From positions 108,452,999-108,516,998 of the forward strand of contig CM070562.1 in assembly GCA_036346405.1 (NCBI GenBank): DNA of 64,000 bases, given 5' to 3'. Below are positions 35,364 through 48,187 of the stretch, piece after piece (positions within the stretch are counted from its first letter, which is position 1; every line of letters starts with the position of its first letter). The translations under genes and the position numbers were made by a program. A model generated the notes under the pieces. The model was not told where the DNA came from. It ran no database searches and worked only from the letters and a program-made list of their open reading frames with translations. The DNA comes from Phyllostachys edulis (taxonomy: Eukaryota > Streptophyta > Magnoliopsida > Poales > Poaceae).

Positions 35364-36764
35364 TCACAGGAGGAGGGGGTCGTACGTGGCCAGCAGGTCG
35401 CGGTAAAACGTGCGGAACGCGTCCATCTCCCTGCGCGGCAGCGCCAGCCCGACCTCGATGCCGCCGTCCCCGTCGCGGCGGCCGCTCTCCGCCAGCGCCA
35501 GCGCGCCCGTCCGCTCCACCGACGCGATCTCCACCTTCCGCGGCCGGCCCCACGGCGCGCCCAAATCCGTCGCGTACACGCCCAGCTTCGGCGACCCGGC
35601 CACCGTCACCGCGCGCACCGACGCGTACTCCCGCACGCACCGCACCCACCCGCGTGTGTCCCGGAACACCCGCCCTTGCTCCGCGAGCCCCTCGATCACT
35701 CGCCAAATGGCCGCGGAGGCGGCCGCCGCGGTGAGACCGCTCCGCTTGGCCTCCACGCGGCAGAGCCCCAGGCAGTTGCCGAAGTAGTTCGCCGGTATCG
35801 GAGGGCTCGTGCGGGGCTTGCACCCGGTCACGAACCCGAAGTGCGCGTTGCCTCCTGCCGCGCCGAAGTCCGTGTTGCTGCGAGCGTGCACGATGCCGGC
35901 CCACGCGGCGCCGCACGCCAGCGCGTAGGCCGAGCACCGCGCCGTGGTCTCGGACTCGACGTGCCTTCCCAGACTGCGGAGCAGTTTGTCCGTGAACCGG
36001 AACGTCGCGAGCACGACGCCCGGCCGCCGGCTGAGGTCCCATTCGTCGAGCCGCCTGTCGTCGGCTATCGCGAGAGCCCTGTGGTCGCGGATAAATGCCT
36101 CCCGGAGCTCGGCGTCGTCTCGCACGACGCTGCGATCGAACAGCGGGGGCGCGTCCACCACCACTTTCCTGCACTCGGAACCGAGGCGGTGGGTGGTAGC
36201 CCACGTCTTCATGAAGTGCACGTAGCTGGAGCCGTCGGCCACGGCGTGGTGCAGCGTCGTGCCGATGCAAATCCCGGCACGAGGAAACACGGTGACCTGG
36301 ACGGCGAGGACGTCCTGAGACTGAGAGGCACCATGTTTTGGCAAAGGAGGCAGCAGCGAACGGAGCCTCGCGGTGTCGCGCGAGTGGTCGCCGGCCAGGT
36401 CGTGGAAGTCGTCGCCGCCGACTGCCACGGTCAGGCGGACAGAGTCGCCGTCCGAGAACACGACCTCGGGCGCCGCGCCCTCTGGTATCCCGCACGTCAG
36501 CTTCCCGGCTAAGGGGTAGAAATGGTGTAGCGCGGCAGCCAGGGACTGCTTGAACAGGGGCAGCTCGCGGAGAAGGAACTCGGGGACGTCGAGGAGATCG
36601 GCGTTGTCGTAGAAGAAGAGTCGCTGCACGGGCGGGAAGTCCCAGAAGACGAGGTCGAAGAACGTGAGCGGCAGGGCCCGTGGCTGCCCGGCCGCCGGCG
36701 CCGCCGACGGAGAGACCTGGCATTGCTCCAAGATAGTCACGGGTTGAAGTCGTCCCGGCGCCAT
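35364..36764 (-). CDS. BAHD acyltransferase, anthocyanin/phenolic-glucoside acyltransferase type
   Basis: A single exon encodes 466 residues, close to the usual BAHD length (430-470). The ATG at 36764 (MAPGRLQPVT) is the first; the open codons before it lack ATG. The catalytic HxxxD motif is HHAVADG with H173 and D177. The YFGNC motif (327-331) marks the clade that acylates anthocyanins and other phenolic glycosides from acyl-CoA, often malonyl-CoA. The DFGWG motif is altered to DLGAPWG at 400-406. These soluble cytosolic enzymes transfer an acyl group from CoA to a sugar or other hydroxyl. The substrate cannot be told from sequence alone. Codon use is strongly GC-rich, typical of grass single-exon genes. 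No intron or neighbouring pathway gene is visible. Confidence 0.9.
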   Translation of the reverse strand: MAPGRLQPVTILEQCQVSPSAAPAAGQPRALPLTFFDLVFWDFPPVQRLFFYDNADLLDVPEFLLRELPLFKQSLAAALHHFYPLAGKLTCGIPEGAAPEVVFSDGDSVRLTVAVGGDDFHDLAGDHSRDTARLRSLLPPLPKHGASQSQDVLAVQVTVFPRAGICIGTTLHHAVADGSSYVHFMKTWATTHRLGSECRKVVVDAPPLFDRSVVRDDAELREAFIRDHRALAIADDRRLDEWDLSRRPGVVLATFRFTDKLLRSLGRHVESETTARCSAYALACGAAWAGIVHARSNTDFGAAGGNAHFGFVTGCKPRTSPPIPANYFGNCLGLCRVEAKRSGLTAAAASAAIWRVIEGLAEQGRVFRDTRGWVRCVREYASVRAVTVAGSPKLGVYATDLGAPWGRPRKVEIASVERTGALALAESGRRDGDGGIEVGLALPRREMDAFRTFYRDLLATYDPLLL

Positions 36765-37121
36765 CGTGCCCGACTGTCTCTTGGCTAGCTGCAATAGTGC
36801 TTTTCCTCTGGCTCTGTTTCAGCGGCAGGTCTCGGTTCTTTTTTTTCGTGGCGCGGATAATTAGCGAGCGAGAGGACCAGCAGAGGGCATAAATCCATGG
36901 ACCCACTTGCACAGTGACACACTGACACCCCTACGAAAATGATACCTTGTTTTTCCCCCCCTCAGCTCACCTCAATAATACACAAATTTCTGTGAGATCA
37001 CCCCGACAATGCCGTTATTTTTCCTGCGACATGCTCATTGTGATACCCCATGAGAGTATCTTTTGCGAAAAAAACAAACAAACAAGAAATTTAGGTCAAA
37101 AACCTTGTGAGTTGTGAGTAG
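36765..37121. other. Upstream region of the acyltransferase gene
   Basis: This is the presumed promoter and 5' UTR of the minus-strand acyltransferase. No convincing TATA box was identified, and no gene is supported in this stretch. Confidence 0.4.
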
Positions 37122-37382
37122 TGTCTTCTCTCCGATTCTTAATCGTAATATTTGATTAAACGCGTCTGATCAAATTTATCTAACTTTGGTAATAATATAT
37201 GAAAAACTATTTAGATTGATTATGAGTGAATAGTATCATTAGATTTGTCATGATAAATATTTTCATAATATAATAATTTTGTAATTTTTTACTAATAAAA
37301 TCATATGAAAAGTAATGATCAAAGTTATATAAGTTTGATTGTACGTTTGGTCAAACGTCATGTATTTAAGGATGGAGGGAGT
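37122..37382. mobile_element. Stowaway-like (Tc1/mariner) MITE
   Basis: The reverse complement of the right end starts ctccctccatccttaaatac, the classic Stowaway-type terminus. The left end tgtcttctctccgattcttaa is a degenerate inverted partner. The interior is AT-rich with tgatcaaa / tttgaccaa motifs in inverted orientation. Flanking TA dinucleotides fit the family but are uninformative in AT-rich DNA. Confidence 0.65.
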
Positions 37383-37487
37383 ATGTATACTACACTTGCG
37401 GTGGCGATTCCTCTGCCTTGGAAAAATGGTTAAAAATATATGTTTATAATTCTCAGAACTTTAGAACATGAAAGTTGCACCAAATCA

Positions 37488-37550
37488 CCAATCAATATTC
37501 CGCTCAAAACAGAACCAATCAATATTCCGCTCAAAACAGAACCACCAATC
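37488..37550. repeat. Short tandem repeat, 28 bp x2 plus a partial copy
   Basis: The unit containing aatcaatattccgctcaaaa occurs twice head to tail, followed by a partial third copy. Confidence 0.8.
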
Positions 37551-37614
37551 AATATTGTACGGAGTAAGCACATAGCTTCAAAATATTAAGAACCTCTGCA
37601 GGACGATTCACATG

Positions 37615-38622
37615 CAGGGACGGATCTAGGTAGGGTGCTGAGTATGCCCCAGCACTCTAAAAAATTTGAAAACCCAGCCTAGCCCAAATAGGTTCAAAGA
37701 AAAGTCCACCCAAACCCAATCTGTTGTTCCTCACGGCCACTCCTCGGCCATCATGACAGCAGCGGAAGCCAGCTGACTCGATCCTACTCCCGAAAGGCCA
37801 AGACTCCAAGTCTCCAACCCTAATCTCTCTCTCTCTCTCGGTCCTTGCGGCCTGCTCTGTAAGCTCGGCTACTCCCGAGGCGCGACGCCACGACGGCCGA
37901 CGCGACGCGGAGGCCGGAGGACAAAGACGGCCACACGGGAGGCCGGGAGGCGGCCGCAGCCACCAGGAGGCAGCACGGCCACGCGAGAGGCAGAGGATGG
38001 CCTTGCCTGCCCACGGGGCACCCGGCACCGTGGCCGTGTTCAAGTGAGGAGGAGACAGTCTTGAGGCTAGTGGCGGCGGCGGGAGCGAGGATCGGCCGAC
38101 GGAAGGACCGAAGGAGCCGGCTGGGAGTTGTTCATCAGGAGTTGGATTGGAATGGCTGATTGGATTTGGGATTTTCAATTATAAGGTGGTTGGTGGCTAC
38201 TAGCTTGGAGGCTTGGAGCCTGGAGCAGAAGGAGTGAAGAGCTAAAATTGGTTATTGTTTTATTGGTATGTCGTAGCCCATTGTCTGCCACTATTATATT
38301 GTTATCAAGTTCATGTTATATTGTTATGTCAATCCGTGAATGTGAGCTTAATTGTGAATGGAAATTTGAAAATTGTGTTACGATATGTCAATGTTGATTA
38401 TAGAGATATAAAGAGGAATAGAGACATCCTTTCTTTTTTTTCAGGATCAAGAAGTGAAGGCAACAAATATTTTATCTTCTTCGTCACCGGTTGAAGGGGT
38501 CCAGGGGGTAGAGGAGACTCAAGAAAGTAGAGGAGGAATTCAAGCAAGTGGAAATCAATTGACTTCTTCTCAGACGGAGGTAAAGTGTGCACTCCGTTAT
38601 CTAATTTCTAGATTCGCCACTG
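37615..38622. mobile_element. hAT-type non-autonomous transposon, 1,008 bp
   Basis: The element starts CAGGGACGGATCTAGG, and the reverse complement of its right end reads CAGTGGCGAATCTAG. A perfect 8-bp duplication, ttcacatg, flanks it (37607-37614 and 38623-38630). The GC-rich left half has a long minus-strand open frame (37657-38178) with no recognisable domain, possibly captured sequence. No transposase is present. Confidence 0.85.
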
Positions 38623-39057
38623 TTCACATGTGTAACTTGCAATATTATAAACAACGGGTTCTCCGAGTATCTTGGTGCAAGTGTCAGGTGCAGACACGCG
38701 ATCGAATGCTGATGCTGACATTGGGAGTGACGACATGATAATTATTGCAAACAATGCATCGAAAATAAAATTTGTGTCACTCAAACTCAGATAACGTTAA
38801 GGTGTTGATAGTCCAGCTTATACGGCGACGCGCCAACCATAGATGGAAGATAGGTAGCTCTTCCTTCCTATTTTCGTTTTTTTCAGCTGCTATAGACGGC
38901 GCGCCCCCTCTCTCTCCCACAGAGCCATGCAAGTGATGCTGAAACGTTAAAACGCCGGAAGCACCTCGTTGTTCATGTGACGACCGGAAAAATACTGTGT
39001 AGCGTGCCGACGGGTCGGGACGTGACAAATTCTGCGTCCCATCACCGACGTTAATTA
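38623..39057. other. Intergenic DNA, nothing recognised
   Basis: No coding, RNA or repeat feature could be supported between the hAT element and the Tourist-like MITE. Confidence 0.4.
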
Positions 39058-39358
39058 GGGTATCTCTAATAGTGTATTTATTGTCGTCTCTTAGTTATGC
39101 CACGTCAACAAAATCCTATGTGAATGAGAGAGGAAGAGGAGAGAGAGCACATGTCGTCTCTTCTGAAGAGACTGTCGTACACGCTAAACAAAATATGATA
39201 CAGTAATCTACTCTAGTTGATATGTAGACCCGTTTTAAAAAAATAATAAAATATAGATGTTGAAGAGTGTGCTAGAGACTATCTATTAAAAATATTATCT
39301 CTAAAAATAATATAATATATATTAGAGATAATGTTATATATAACTATTAGAGATGCCA
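39058..39358. mobile_element. Tourist-like (PIF/Harbinger) MITE
   Basis: The inverted termini are gggtatctctaatag at the left and ctattagagatgcca at the right. The trinucleotide tta flanks both sides (39055-39057 and 39359-39361), the target preference of PIF/Harbinger elements. It is 301 bp, AT-rich and non-coding. Confidence 0.8.
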
Positions 39359-40033
39359 TTAAGAATCGGAGCTTAGCGCCGAACGGTATGCATGCATGCA
39401 TAGGCGCCGTGTGTTGCCAACTTGCCATCCCGACGATTCTGGAGCGATCGGCTCAATAAAGCATCTGCGCCTCTGTTGGTGGTTCAGAGGACAGGCCACT
39501 TGCTGCTGCCAGTGACCGCGTTTGGCCCGCGCGCGCCATCACCGGCGGCCGGCTTAAGCCACATGGCACGCCGGACCATGACGCATGAGCTACGGGCCCA
39601 CTGCACGGCGGAAGACGGCAAGCGACGTGGGCAAGGGCGATGAGCGCATGCACCATTTAATACAGCGTCCCAACAAAATAATGTATATAGACACATACTC
39701 TCATGCCCAATGCAAGATTTTGCTATTTATTAATGATTGGATTGTGTGACCGTGCAATGTCTCATGCAAGATACTGCTTTCCTCCCTCTCTTACTTGACT
39801 CTTTGCCACATTATCTTTCATCCTACGTGGATAGCTAATTAACTCAATGAGCATGGTACAGGGGTGGATCATTGTGAGTGTCCAGGAGAAAACGTATGCT
39901 AGATAATGCAAATTAAGCGAGTAATCGACGTGCGCGTTGCCATGTGCTGTTTCACTGTCCCAAGGCCCAAGCCCTTATTAAAACGCGCCACCCTCTATTC
40001 GTAGCATCAAGAACAAATTAAGCTTCTAGTACT
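39359..40033. other. Intergenic DNA upstream of the CDI-like gene
   Basis: No gene is supported. GC-rich sequence at about 39480-39650 gives overlapping chance ORFs on both strands. The right part is the probable promoter region of the gene starting at 40081. Confidence 0.4.
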
Positions 40034-40049
40034 TATATATAGTCACGTG
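40034..40049 (+). promoter_or_regulatory. TATA box and G-box of the CDI-like gene
   Basis: A perfect tatatata run at 40034-40041 is followed at once by CACGTG (40044-40049). The ATG is at 40081. If this TATA is used, the 5' UTR would be only about 10-20 nt, and the G-box would lie just downstream of the TATA box. Confidence 0.5.
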
Positions 40050-40080
40050 CGCACCCATCCATACCGTGTCTACAAAAATA

Positions 40081-40917
40081 ATGTCTTCAACACCTTCCCA
40101 CCTCATGACCGGCGCCGGCGCGGCGGCGGAGCCATTCCGCGTGTTCGTCGGCTACGACTCCCGCGAGGACATCGCGTACCGCGTGTGCCGGCGCTCGCTG
40201 CTGCGGCGCTCCTCCGTGCCGCTGGAGGTCATCCCGATCGTCCAGCAGGAGCTCCGCGCGGCGGGGCTGTACTGGCGGGAGCGCGGCCCCACGGAGAGCA
40301 CCGAGTTCTCCTTCACCCGCTTCCTGACGCCCTACCTCGCCGGCTACCGCGGCTGGGCGCTCTTCGTCGACTGCGACTTCCTCTTCGTCGCCGACGTCGC
40401 GGAGCTCGCGCGCCTGGCCGACCCGCGCTACGCCGTCCTCTGCGTGCACCACGACTACGCGCCCAAGGAGGCCACCAAGATGGACGGCGCCGTGCAGACG
40501 GTGTACCCGCGCAAGAACTGGTCGTCCATGGTGCTCTTCAACTGCGGCCACCCCAAGAACCGCGCCGCGCTCACGCCGGAGGCCGTGAGCACGCGGAGCG
40601 GCGCGTACCTGCACCGCTTCATGTGGCTCGACGACGCCGAGGTCGGCGAGGTGCCGTTCGTGTGGAACTTCCTCGTGGGGCACAACCGCGTCGACCCCGC
40701 CGACGTGGCCGGGACGGCGCCGCGCGCGATACACTACACGTCGGGCGGGCCGTGGTTCGAGCGGTACAGGGACTGCGAGTTCGCCGAGCTCTGGATCCAG
40801 GAGCGCGACGCGTACGAGGCCGAGGAGAAGGAGAACGAAGAGGAGGTTAGAGCCATATATCCAAGCAGCCGTGCCATCTGCGGTTTCGGTGGACGCGTGA
40901 TATCTTCTTCATCTTAA
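40081..40917 (+). CDS. CDI: CDI-like nucleotide-diphospho-sugar transferase family protein
   Basis: A single exon encodes 278 residues. The start is the ATG at 40081 (MSSTPSHLMT); upstream open codons contain no ATG. Recognisable stretches are FRVFVGYDSRED near the N-terminus, FVDCDFLF with a DxD-type DCD at 97-99 (nucleotide-sugar/metal binding in GT-A folds), and KMDGAVQTVYPRKNWSSMV. PFVWNFLVGHNR and HYTSGGPWF (218-226) follow. This pattern fits the small plant family named after Arabidopsis CDI, which is needed for pollen germination and tube growth; the sugar donor and acceptor are not known to me. There is no signal peptide or membrane segment in the model. The last ~25 residues after the acidic EEKENEEE run look unlike the core and may be lineage-specific. 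Codon use is very GC-rich. Confidence 0.85.
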   Translation: MSSTPSHLMTGAGAAAEPFRVFVGYDSREDIAYRVCRRSLLRRSSVPLEVIPIVQQELRAAGLYWRERGPTESTEFSFTRFLTPYLAGYRGWALFVDCDFLFVADVAELARLADPRYAVLCVHHDYAPKEATKMDGAVQTVYPRKNWSSMVLFNCGHPKNRAALTPEAVSTRSGAYLHRFMWLDDAEVGEVPFVWNFLVGHNRVDPADVAGTAPRAIHYTSGGPWFERYRDCEFAELWIQERDAYEAEEKENEEEVRAIYPSSRAICGFGGRVISSSS

Positions 40918-41142
40918 GCCGGGGGCTTATCGTGCGCGCGTCCAGTTGTTTTTTGTCGTCGATGTGGGATTATGTCACAGAGTACGTGCATGGTGTGTAC
41001 GGTAATATCATACTCTGATACGTAAAGTATGTAACTATACATATACGTGCGACTCCTGTGTCACATATTATCGTGTAATAAGGTAGCTACTCCATATCAC
41101 GCACAAGAAGCAGAATAATAAAACGCGGAGCTTTTTTTTTTT
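40918..41142 (+). other. 3' flank of the CDI-like gene
   Basis: This is the presumed 3' UTR. An aataataaaa stretch at about 41114-41123 could serve as a polyadenylation signal. Nothing else was recognised. Confidence 0.4.
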
Positions 41143-41152
41143 TAGAGAACAT

Positions 41153-41429
41153 AGTTTTTTGAGAGTACATATGGGACGTACTTATGCACACACACCACAT
41201 GCACGCCTATACACGTGGATTATGTCCTTCACATACGGTTTAATCTAGAGCGAGAGCTGAATCCTATAGAGCGCGAGCAAACGTTTTGACCACTGAACAC
41301 ACCCACGTATGCGTGTACTATTCCTAAATCCACCTAAATGGATTTTGAAAAGGCGAGCTGGGGTCGAACTCAGCTAGACTGCTGGCACAACGGCGCAGCA
41401 AACCACACGAGCTAACGCTTGGTCCTCTG
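41153..41429 (-). mobile_element. tRNA-derived SINE (Au-like), minus orientation
   Basis: A perfect 10-bp duplication, tagagaacat, flanks the element (41143-41152 and 41430-41439). On the minus strand the 5' end has an A-box-like gttagctcgtgtggtttg and, about 45 bp on, a B-box-like gagttcgacccc. The 3' end is a short A-run (ctcaaaaaact). Length (277 bp) and structure fit a grass tRNA-derived SINE. Confidence 0.75.
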
Positions 41430-41714
41430 TAGAGAACATTGTTACAAACGCATGGCGAAACAGTAGAGAATCAAAGGAACATGAGACATGGATTCACGTG
41501 AAAACCTTTTGCCGACGGAAATCACTATTTGGGGGAGAAATTGCAAGTACGAGGCAGTGTATCCAACCATACAACTACAGGAATACATATACAGACTAAG
41601 GAATAATAACCCATAACGGATAAAAAAAACCGAGTCAGAGTCGCTTGTGCCACTCGATGCCACGTCTGGTGTCAGTCGACGCATGTGCCGCATCACGCCT
41701 GTTTCGTACTCCCA

Positions 41715-42040
41715 GGAGTACATACTTCCACTTCCAATATACCACTTAAACGAAATATTATACTTCTTTACCACTTTCAGTATATTTAAATACCAATTAT
41801 AAGATATTCCAATGCAATTTGACTAAATTTTTTTTCATTCAAGCCTTTTATTTTTGCTTTATACCCTTTTTTATATATAAAAGAAGGATACACACAAAAT
41901 TCACTATAAAAGGTGGACTTTAACGATTTTTTTCATGGAACTCACTTTAGGGTAGCTTATAATCATTATTAGAATATGCTTAAATTAATAAAGAGGTATT
42001 ATCATATGATTTAAGTGGTACATGAGAAGTGGGAGTACAC
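41715..42040. mobile_element. MITE-like element with ~35-bp inverted ends
   Basis: The left end contains acttccacttccaatatacc followed by acttaaacg. The reverse complement of the right end reads gtactcccacttctcatgta followed by ccacttaaatc, an imperfect inverted match. The interior is AT-rich. A Stowaway relationship is possible, but the target duplication was not resolved. Confidence 0.45.
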
Positions 42041-42054
42041 ACTCAAGTACCATA

Positions 42055-44275
<2,221 letters not shown>

Positions 44276-44331
44276 GCTGCTAGCTTGGGGTTTCAGAATT
44301 CAGATACGTTTGATCTCACTTGGTTGCAAAT

Positions 44332-44604
44332 TGTTAAGAAACTATGGGCTTGACTTAGAAGCCGGCCCATGTATGGGCTCCTCATCCTAAATCCTAGCAG
44401 GGTCTCTAGCCTATAAATAAGGGGTGCTATTCATTGTAAACGATTGATCGACTTATAAAGGAACAAAGAGAATCAAGAAACCACATATATCTCTATGTTC
44501 AATCTACTAATTTGTTCTTATGTTCTTGTATTGTTCTAAGCGATTCTATGCTTGTCTACGAGGTAATCGCTCGGACTGAACTCGCCAGCGACGGTTCCTC
44601 AACA
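44332..44604 (+). repeat. 5' LTR of copia copy 2
   Basis: The LTR starts TGTTAAGAAAC and ends TTCCTCAACA. A tataaata box is at 44412-44419. Inside the LTR is cattatcagcacgctcg, a primer-binding-like sequence that does not match the standard initiator-Met site. Confidence 0.9.
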
Positions 44605-46272
44605 CATTATCAGCACGCTCGACTCTCCTCGGATCGAAAGATAACCGTCAAAGAACGACACTCGTAGATTGAATTGTTTTTCTTTCTAGACCGCTTTTAA
44701 TTCTGCAAATTCGCTTTCTAGATTGATTTTCTATGGTGTAAATCCGCTCTGATCTACCGTGAGCCGACTAGAAGTCGTCGGCACAATGCCGATCGGTGGA
44801 TTGCATGAAAGATTGGATGACGATTGTACCGTAGATTGAAAGTTGCAAATCCGTTCTAACCTACCGTGAGCCGACTTGAAGTCGCCGGCCAAGACGATCG
44901 GTGGTTGTACGAAAGAACCGATGTTTATTGCACTACATCGCATTGCATCACATGAACATGAATAGTAAACTTTAAGAAAAAAATCGTGCAGTGCCCACAT
45001 CCAGCGTGCAACGTCGGCCCGAAGCCGCCAGCCACCGCGCATCGGCCATGAAGCCATAGCAGCGCCGCCCTGCATGGCAGCAGGCCTCGCATGAAGCCGC
45101 CCACCAGCCTCGCACCGTCGGAGTCGCACTTGAAGCGCCACCACCGAAACCGGAGCCGCCCTGCATGGCCGCCAGCATGCGGACCGCTCGGCTTCGCCGC
45201 CGCTCCACGTGAGGACTCCGGATGAGGACCCCGCATGAAGCCCACCGCCGCCGGTCAGGAAAGGCATGAAGCCGCCGGGTACGGCATGAGCTCACCGCCG
45301 CATGTGGCCGCTTCATTGCCGCCTCTCGTTCGCCTAAAGCGCCGCCACTTGCGCAACCGCCGCCGCCGTCGCGCCGCGTGTAACCACGCCACCATTATTC
45401 ACCGCCGCCTGGCCGACCGCCGCGCGTGTGGGAAGCCACCGCCGAGCCTCCCATCGTCGCTGCGTCGACACCCGCATCATCGCTGCCCCGCCTCCTCATA
45501 AGCCTGCCCGCCACACTGCCGCCATACATGCCGCCATAGCAACGCTATGTCTTATAAGCCGCCAAGACGCTGCCTCTGTTATCATCAGCCCCTCTCTGGC
45601 ATTGCTCATGCTTGCCATGGCCGGTGGCTTTCACGCCCCACCGCCTCCGCCTCAAGCCAAGATGGCTAAGGAGCGCCACCACCATGATGCAGGGGTAGGA
45701 AAACCTACCGTGTGCTCTCTCTTAAACCGCCAATCGGGCGAGATTTGGGCCAGGGCAAAAAGCCAGTTAGCTTCGGGTGCATGGAAGCGGCCTACCGAAA
45801 AAAAAAAAAAAAGAGGAAATTTTGGATTTTGCAAGTAAGTCCTCGTATTTCTTGAAATTACGCGAATAATTTTTCTCAGAATTGAAATTTCGCGTTTTAA
45901 CCCCTAAAATTGCAGAATTCGCCGAAAATTCTTTTTTCCAGCAGAAAAGGGCACCGGGAATTCAAATTTTGAACCCATTTTTGCATTTGAAGCATGTTTA
46001 ACTCTGTTATTTTTATTTCTATGCAATTTATGTATTATATTTACTGTTTCGATTAACTGTGATTGTTTATATTGCTTTTAATCACTGAAAATAGCAGTAA
46101 ATCATGAAAAATGCATAGAAAAATACGGGAACACGAACCAGGAGTTTGAAGAGTATCATGAGAATTTTGCAATCATTTTATGTAAATTACTAGCAGTAAT
46201 CTTATGAACTCTTTGCATGAATATAGAAAATGACTGGCATCACGAACCAGTAGTTCGAAGAATTGACCCAGC

Positions 46273-46795
46273 ATGGCCAGAATTTGTACAAGTCTTCAAC
46301 TTTGTGATCATGTAATCACGGATGAGCAGAAAATTGAGAAGACTCTCTCTACCTTTCACCCAAATGTGTTGCAATCCGCACGCAACTATCGTCGAGACGG
46401 CTACAAGGAGTATGCCGCATTAATTGACACCATGCAAATTGTGGAAGCTCAAGATGATGTTCTAAAGAAGAACTACATCTCACAGCCACCTAGTAGCAAT
46501 GTTGGCCATGAAGCCAATGCTAGCAGCTATAAGGTGATGAAGTCTCTCACGAAGGAGAGAGGGGCAAGAAGGGTAAGGTCGTGGGTCGCACGTTATTGAT
46601 ACTTTTCGGTCTAAGAAGAAGAGCATAGGACAGCATGAGGCACACCTCGCCATTGCAAGCATGGAGGATCCACATCCATTAGTTGCACTCATGGATGTGG
46701 ACAGCTTAGTAGCAGCCCCCATTATCCCTCCTTTGGACATCGCAATGGCTGCAGCCGTAGTTACCCAAGAGGAAAAGATCGCGCATGTAGCAGAT
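46273..46795 (+). pseudogene. Copia gag (UBN2-type) remnant (copy 2)
   Basis: The frame from 46273 contains EKTLSTFHPNVLQSARNYRR and YAALIDTMQIVEAQ, typical of the UBN2-like Gag of plant copia elements. The upstream half of Gag is degraded, and a frame change near 46590 separates a second piece. It is colinear with the gag remnant in copy 1. Confidence 0.75.
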
Positions 46796-47089
46796 TGAGG
46801 CAGAAGTTTATGAATACTTCGCTGATTCGATTTAGTGCATGCATTGCACTTGGATCTTTTATAGTAACTTGCAGTTTGTAATTGAAACGGAACATTGAAT
46901 TATTGAATAATGGTTGTAAGCTCTAGGAGAGAAAAGCATTAAATTCTTATGATGGGTCCTGCAAGACTTATTTTTTCGTATTTATAATAGCAAGTTATGT
47001 TCTGATATCTGAAGTATTTTATTTATGTGTTGCTTGCTTTCTACTACATATAATAAAGTACATTATATTAGAACACGTGTGACGCCCTA

Positions 47090-47765
47090 TTGGAGGAAGT
47101 GTGCTTAGCCGGTAGCAGCACAACAAATACCATCTTGAGAGAGACGAAAATCTTTCAGTCGATCAATAAGAACACTGGTAGTCTTACGATAATCGCAGGC
47201 AGCGATACTTGTATAATAGGCTCAGGAAGGGCCTCAATTATACCCCTAATGGGCACAACTTTAGTCATTGAAGAAGCCATGTTGTACCCAGAATCGACTA
47301 GAACTCTCAAGGATATTCGCGCAAACGGTTTCCACGTAGAGACTGCAAAAGAGTATGGTAAGAAATACCTACTTATTATAAAGCATGAAGAAAGTAGAAA
47401 AATGGTATCAGAACGACTTTCTTCATTTGAATCTGGGCTATACTACACTAATATTAAGACATCTGTAGCCTATACTACCCTGAAAACCGTATTTAGAAGC
47501 TCTGAACCTTTTCTATTTCTAGCATGATAAATAATGCCACCTAGGTCTTAGGATGATGAGAAATATAATTAACAATTCATATGGACATAATTTCAATGTA
47601 AATAATTTCCCCAATCAGGAAGATTTTGTGTGCCCCGTATGTGCCACCGGGAATTTAATTACTAAACCTTCTGCTCTGAAAGCGAAGGATGAAGTCCCTA
47701 CATTCCTGGACCGTATCCAGGGAGACTTTTTGCGGTCCTATACAGCCCCTGTAAGGGCCATTTAG
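47090..47765 (+). pseudogene. Copia protease and gag-pre-integrase remnant (copy 2)
   Basis: The frame at 47090-47527 begins in the protease: TNTILRETK directly follows the position where the D-S/T-G catalytic triplet belongs, but the residues read G-S-S. It continues through TRTLKDIRANGFHVET to the region before the zinc-binding stretch. A second frame (47553-47765) carries FVCPVCATGNLITK. Two stops separate them. Loss of the catalytic aspartate adds to the evidence that it is dead. Confidence 0.75.
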
Positions 47766-47896
47766 GTATTTTATAGTGCTCATCAATGATTCCTCGCAAT
47801 GGTCACACGCATGTTTATTGTCTACGAAAAACTACGCTTTTGTAAAGCTAAATCTCACAGATAATTAAAATTAGAAATAATTTCTCTGATCATCAT

Positions 47897-48187
47897 GTGA
47901 AATCCACCAGAATGGACAACGCCGGAGAATTTACTTCAAAGGCTTTTGATGATTATTGTATGACAATGAGAATTAAAGTTGAGCATTCCGTACCGCATAT
48001 CCACACCCAGAATGGATTAGCAGAGGCATTAATTACAAGGATTAAATTTATTGCCCGACCACTTTTGAAGAATTGTAATTTACCAACTGCATGTTGGGGA
48101 CACGTAGTCCTGCTCGCAGCAACTCTCATCAATTTTAGACCACCAGCATATAACATCCATTCACCTATGCAACTAGCTCAAGAGTAA
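47897..48187 (+). pseudogene. Copia integrase remnant (copy 2)
   Basis: The frame includes RMDNAGEFTSKAFDDYC with the second catalytic aspartate and NGLAEALI with the glutamate of the D,D-E integrase core. The stretch bearing the first aspartate is deleted or scrambled upstream. A stop ends the frame at 48187. Confidence 0.75.

Noticed and set aside
35299..36912. A 537-codon minus-strand frame overlapping the acyltransferase
   Set aside because: It is a shadow frame in GC-rich coding DNA. The overlapping frame carries HxxxD and YFGNC motifs and an ATG with normal length.
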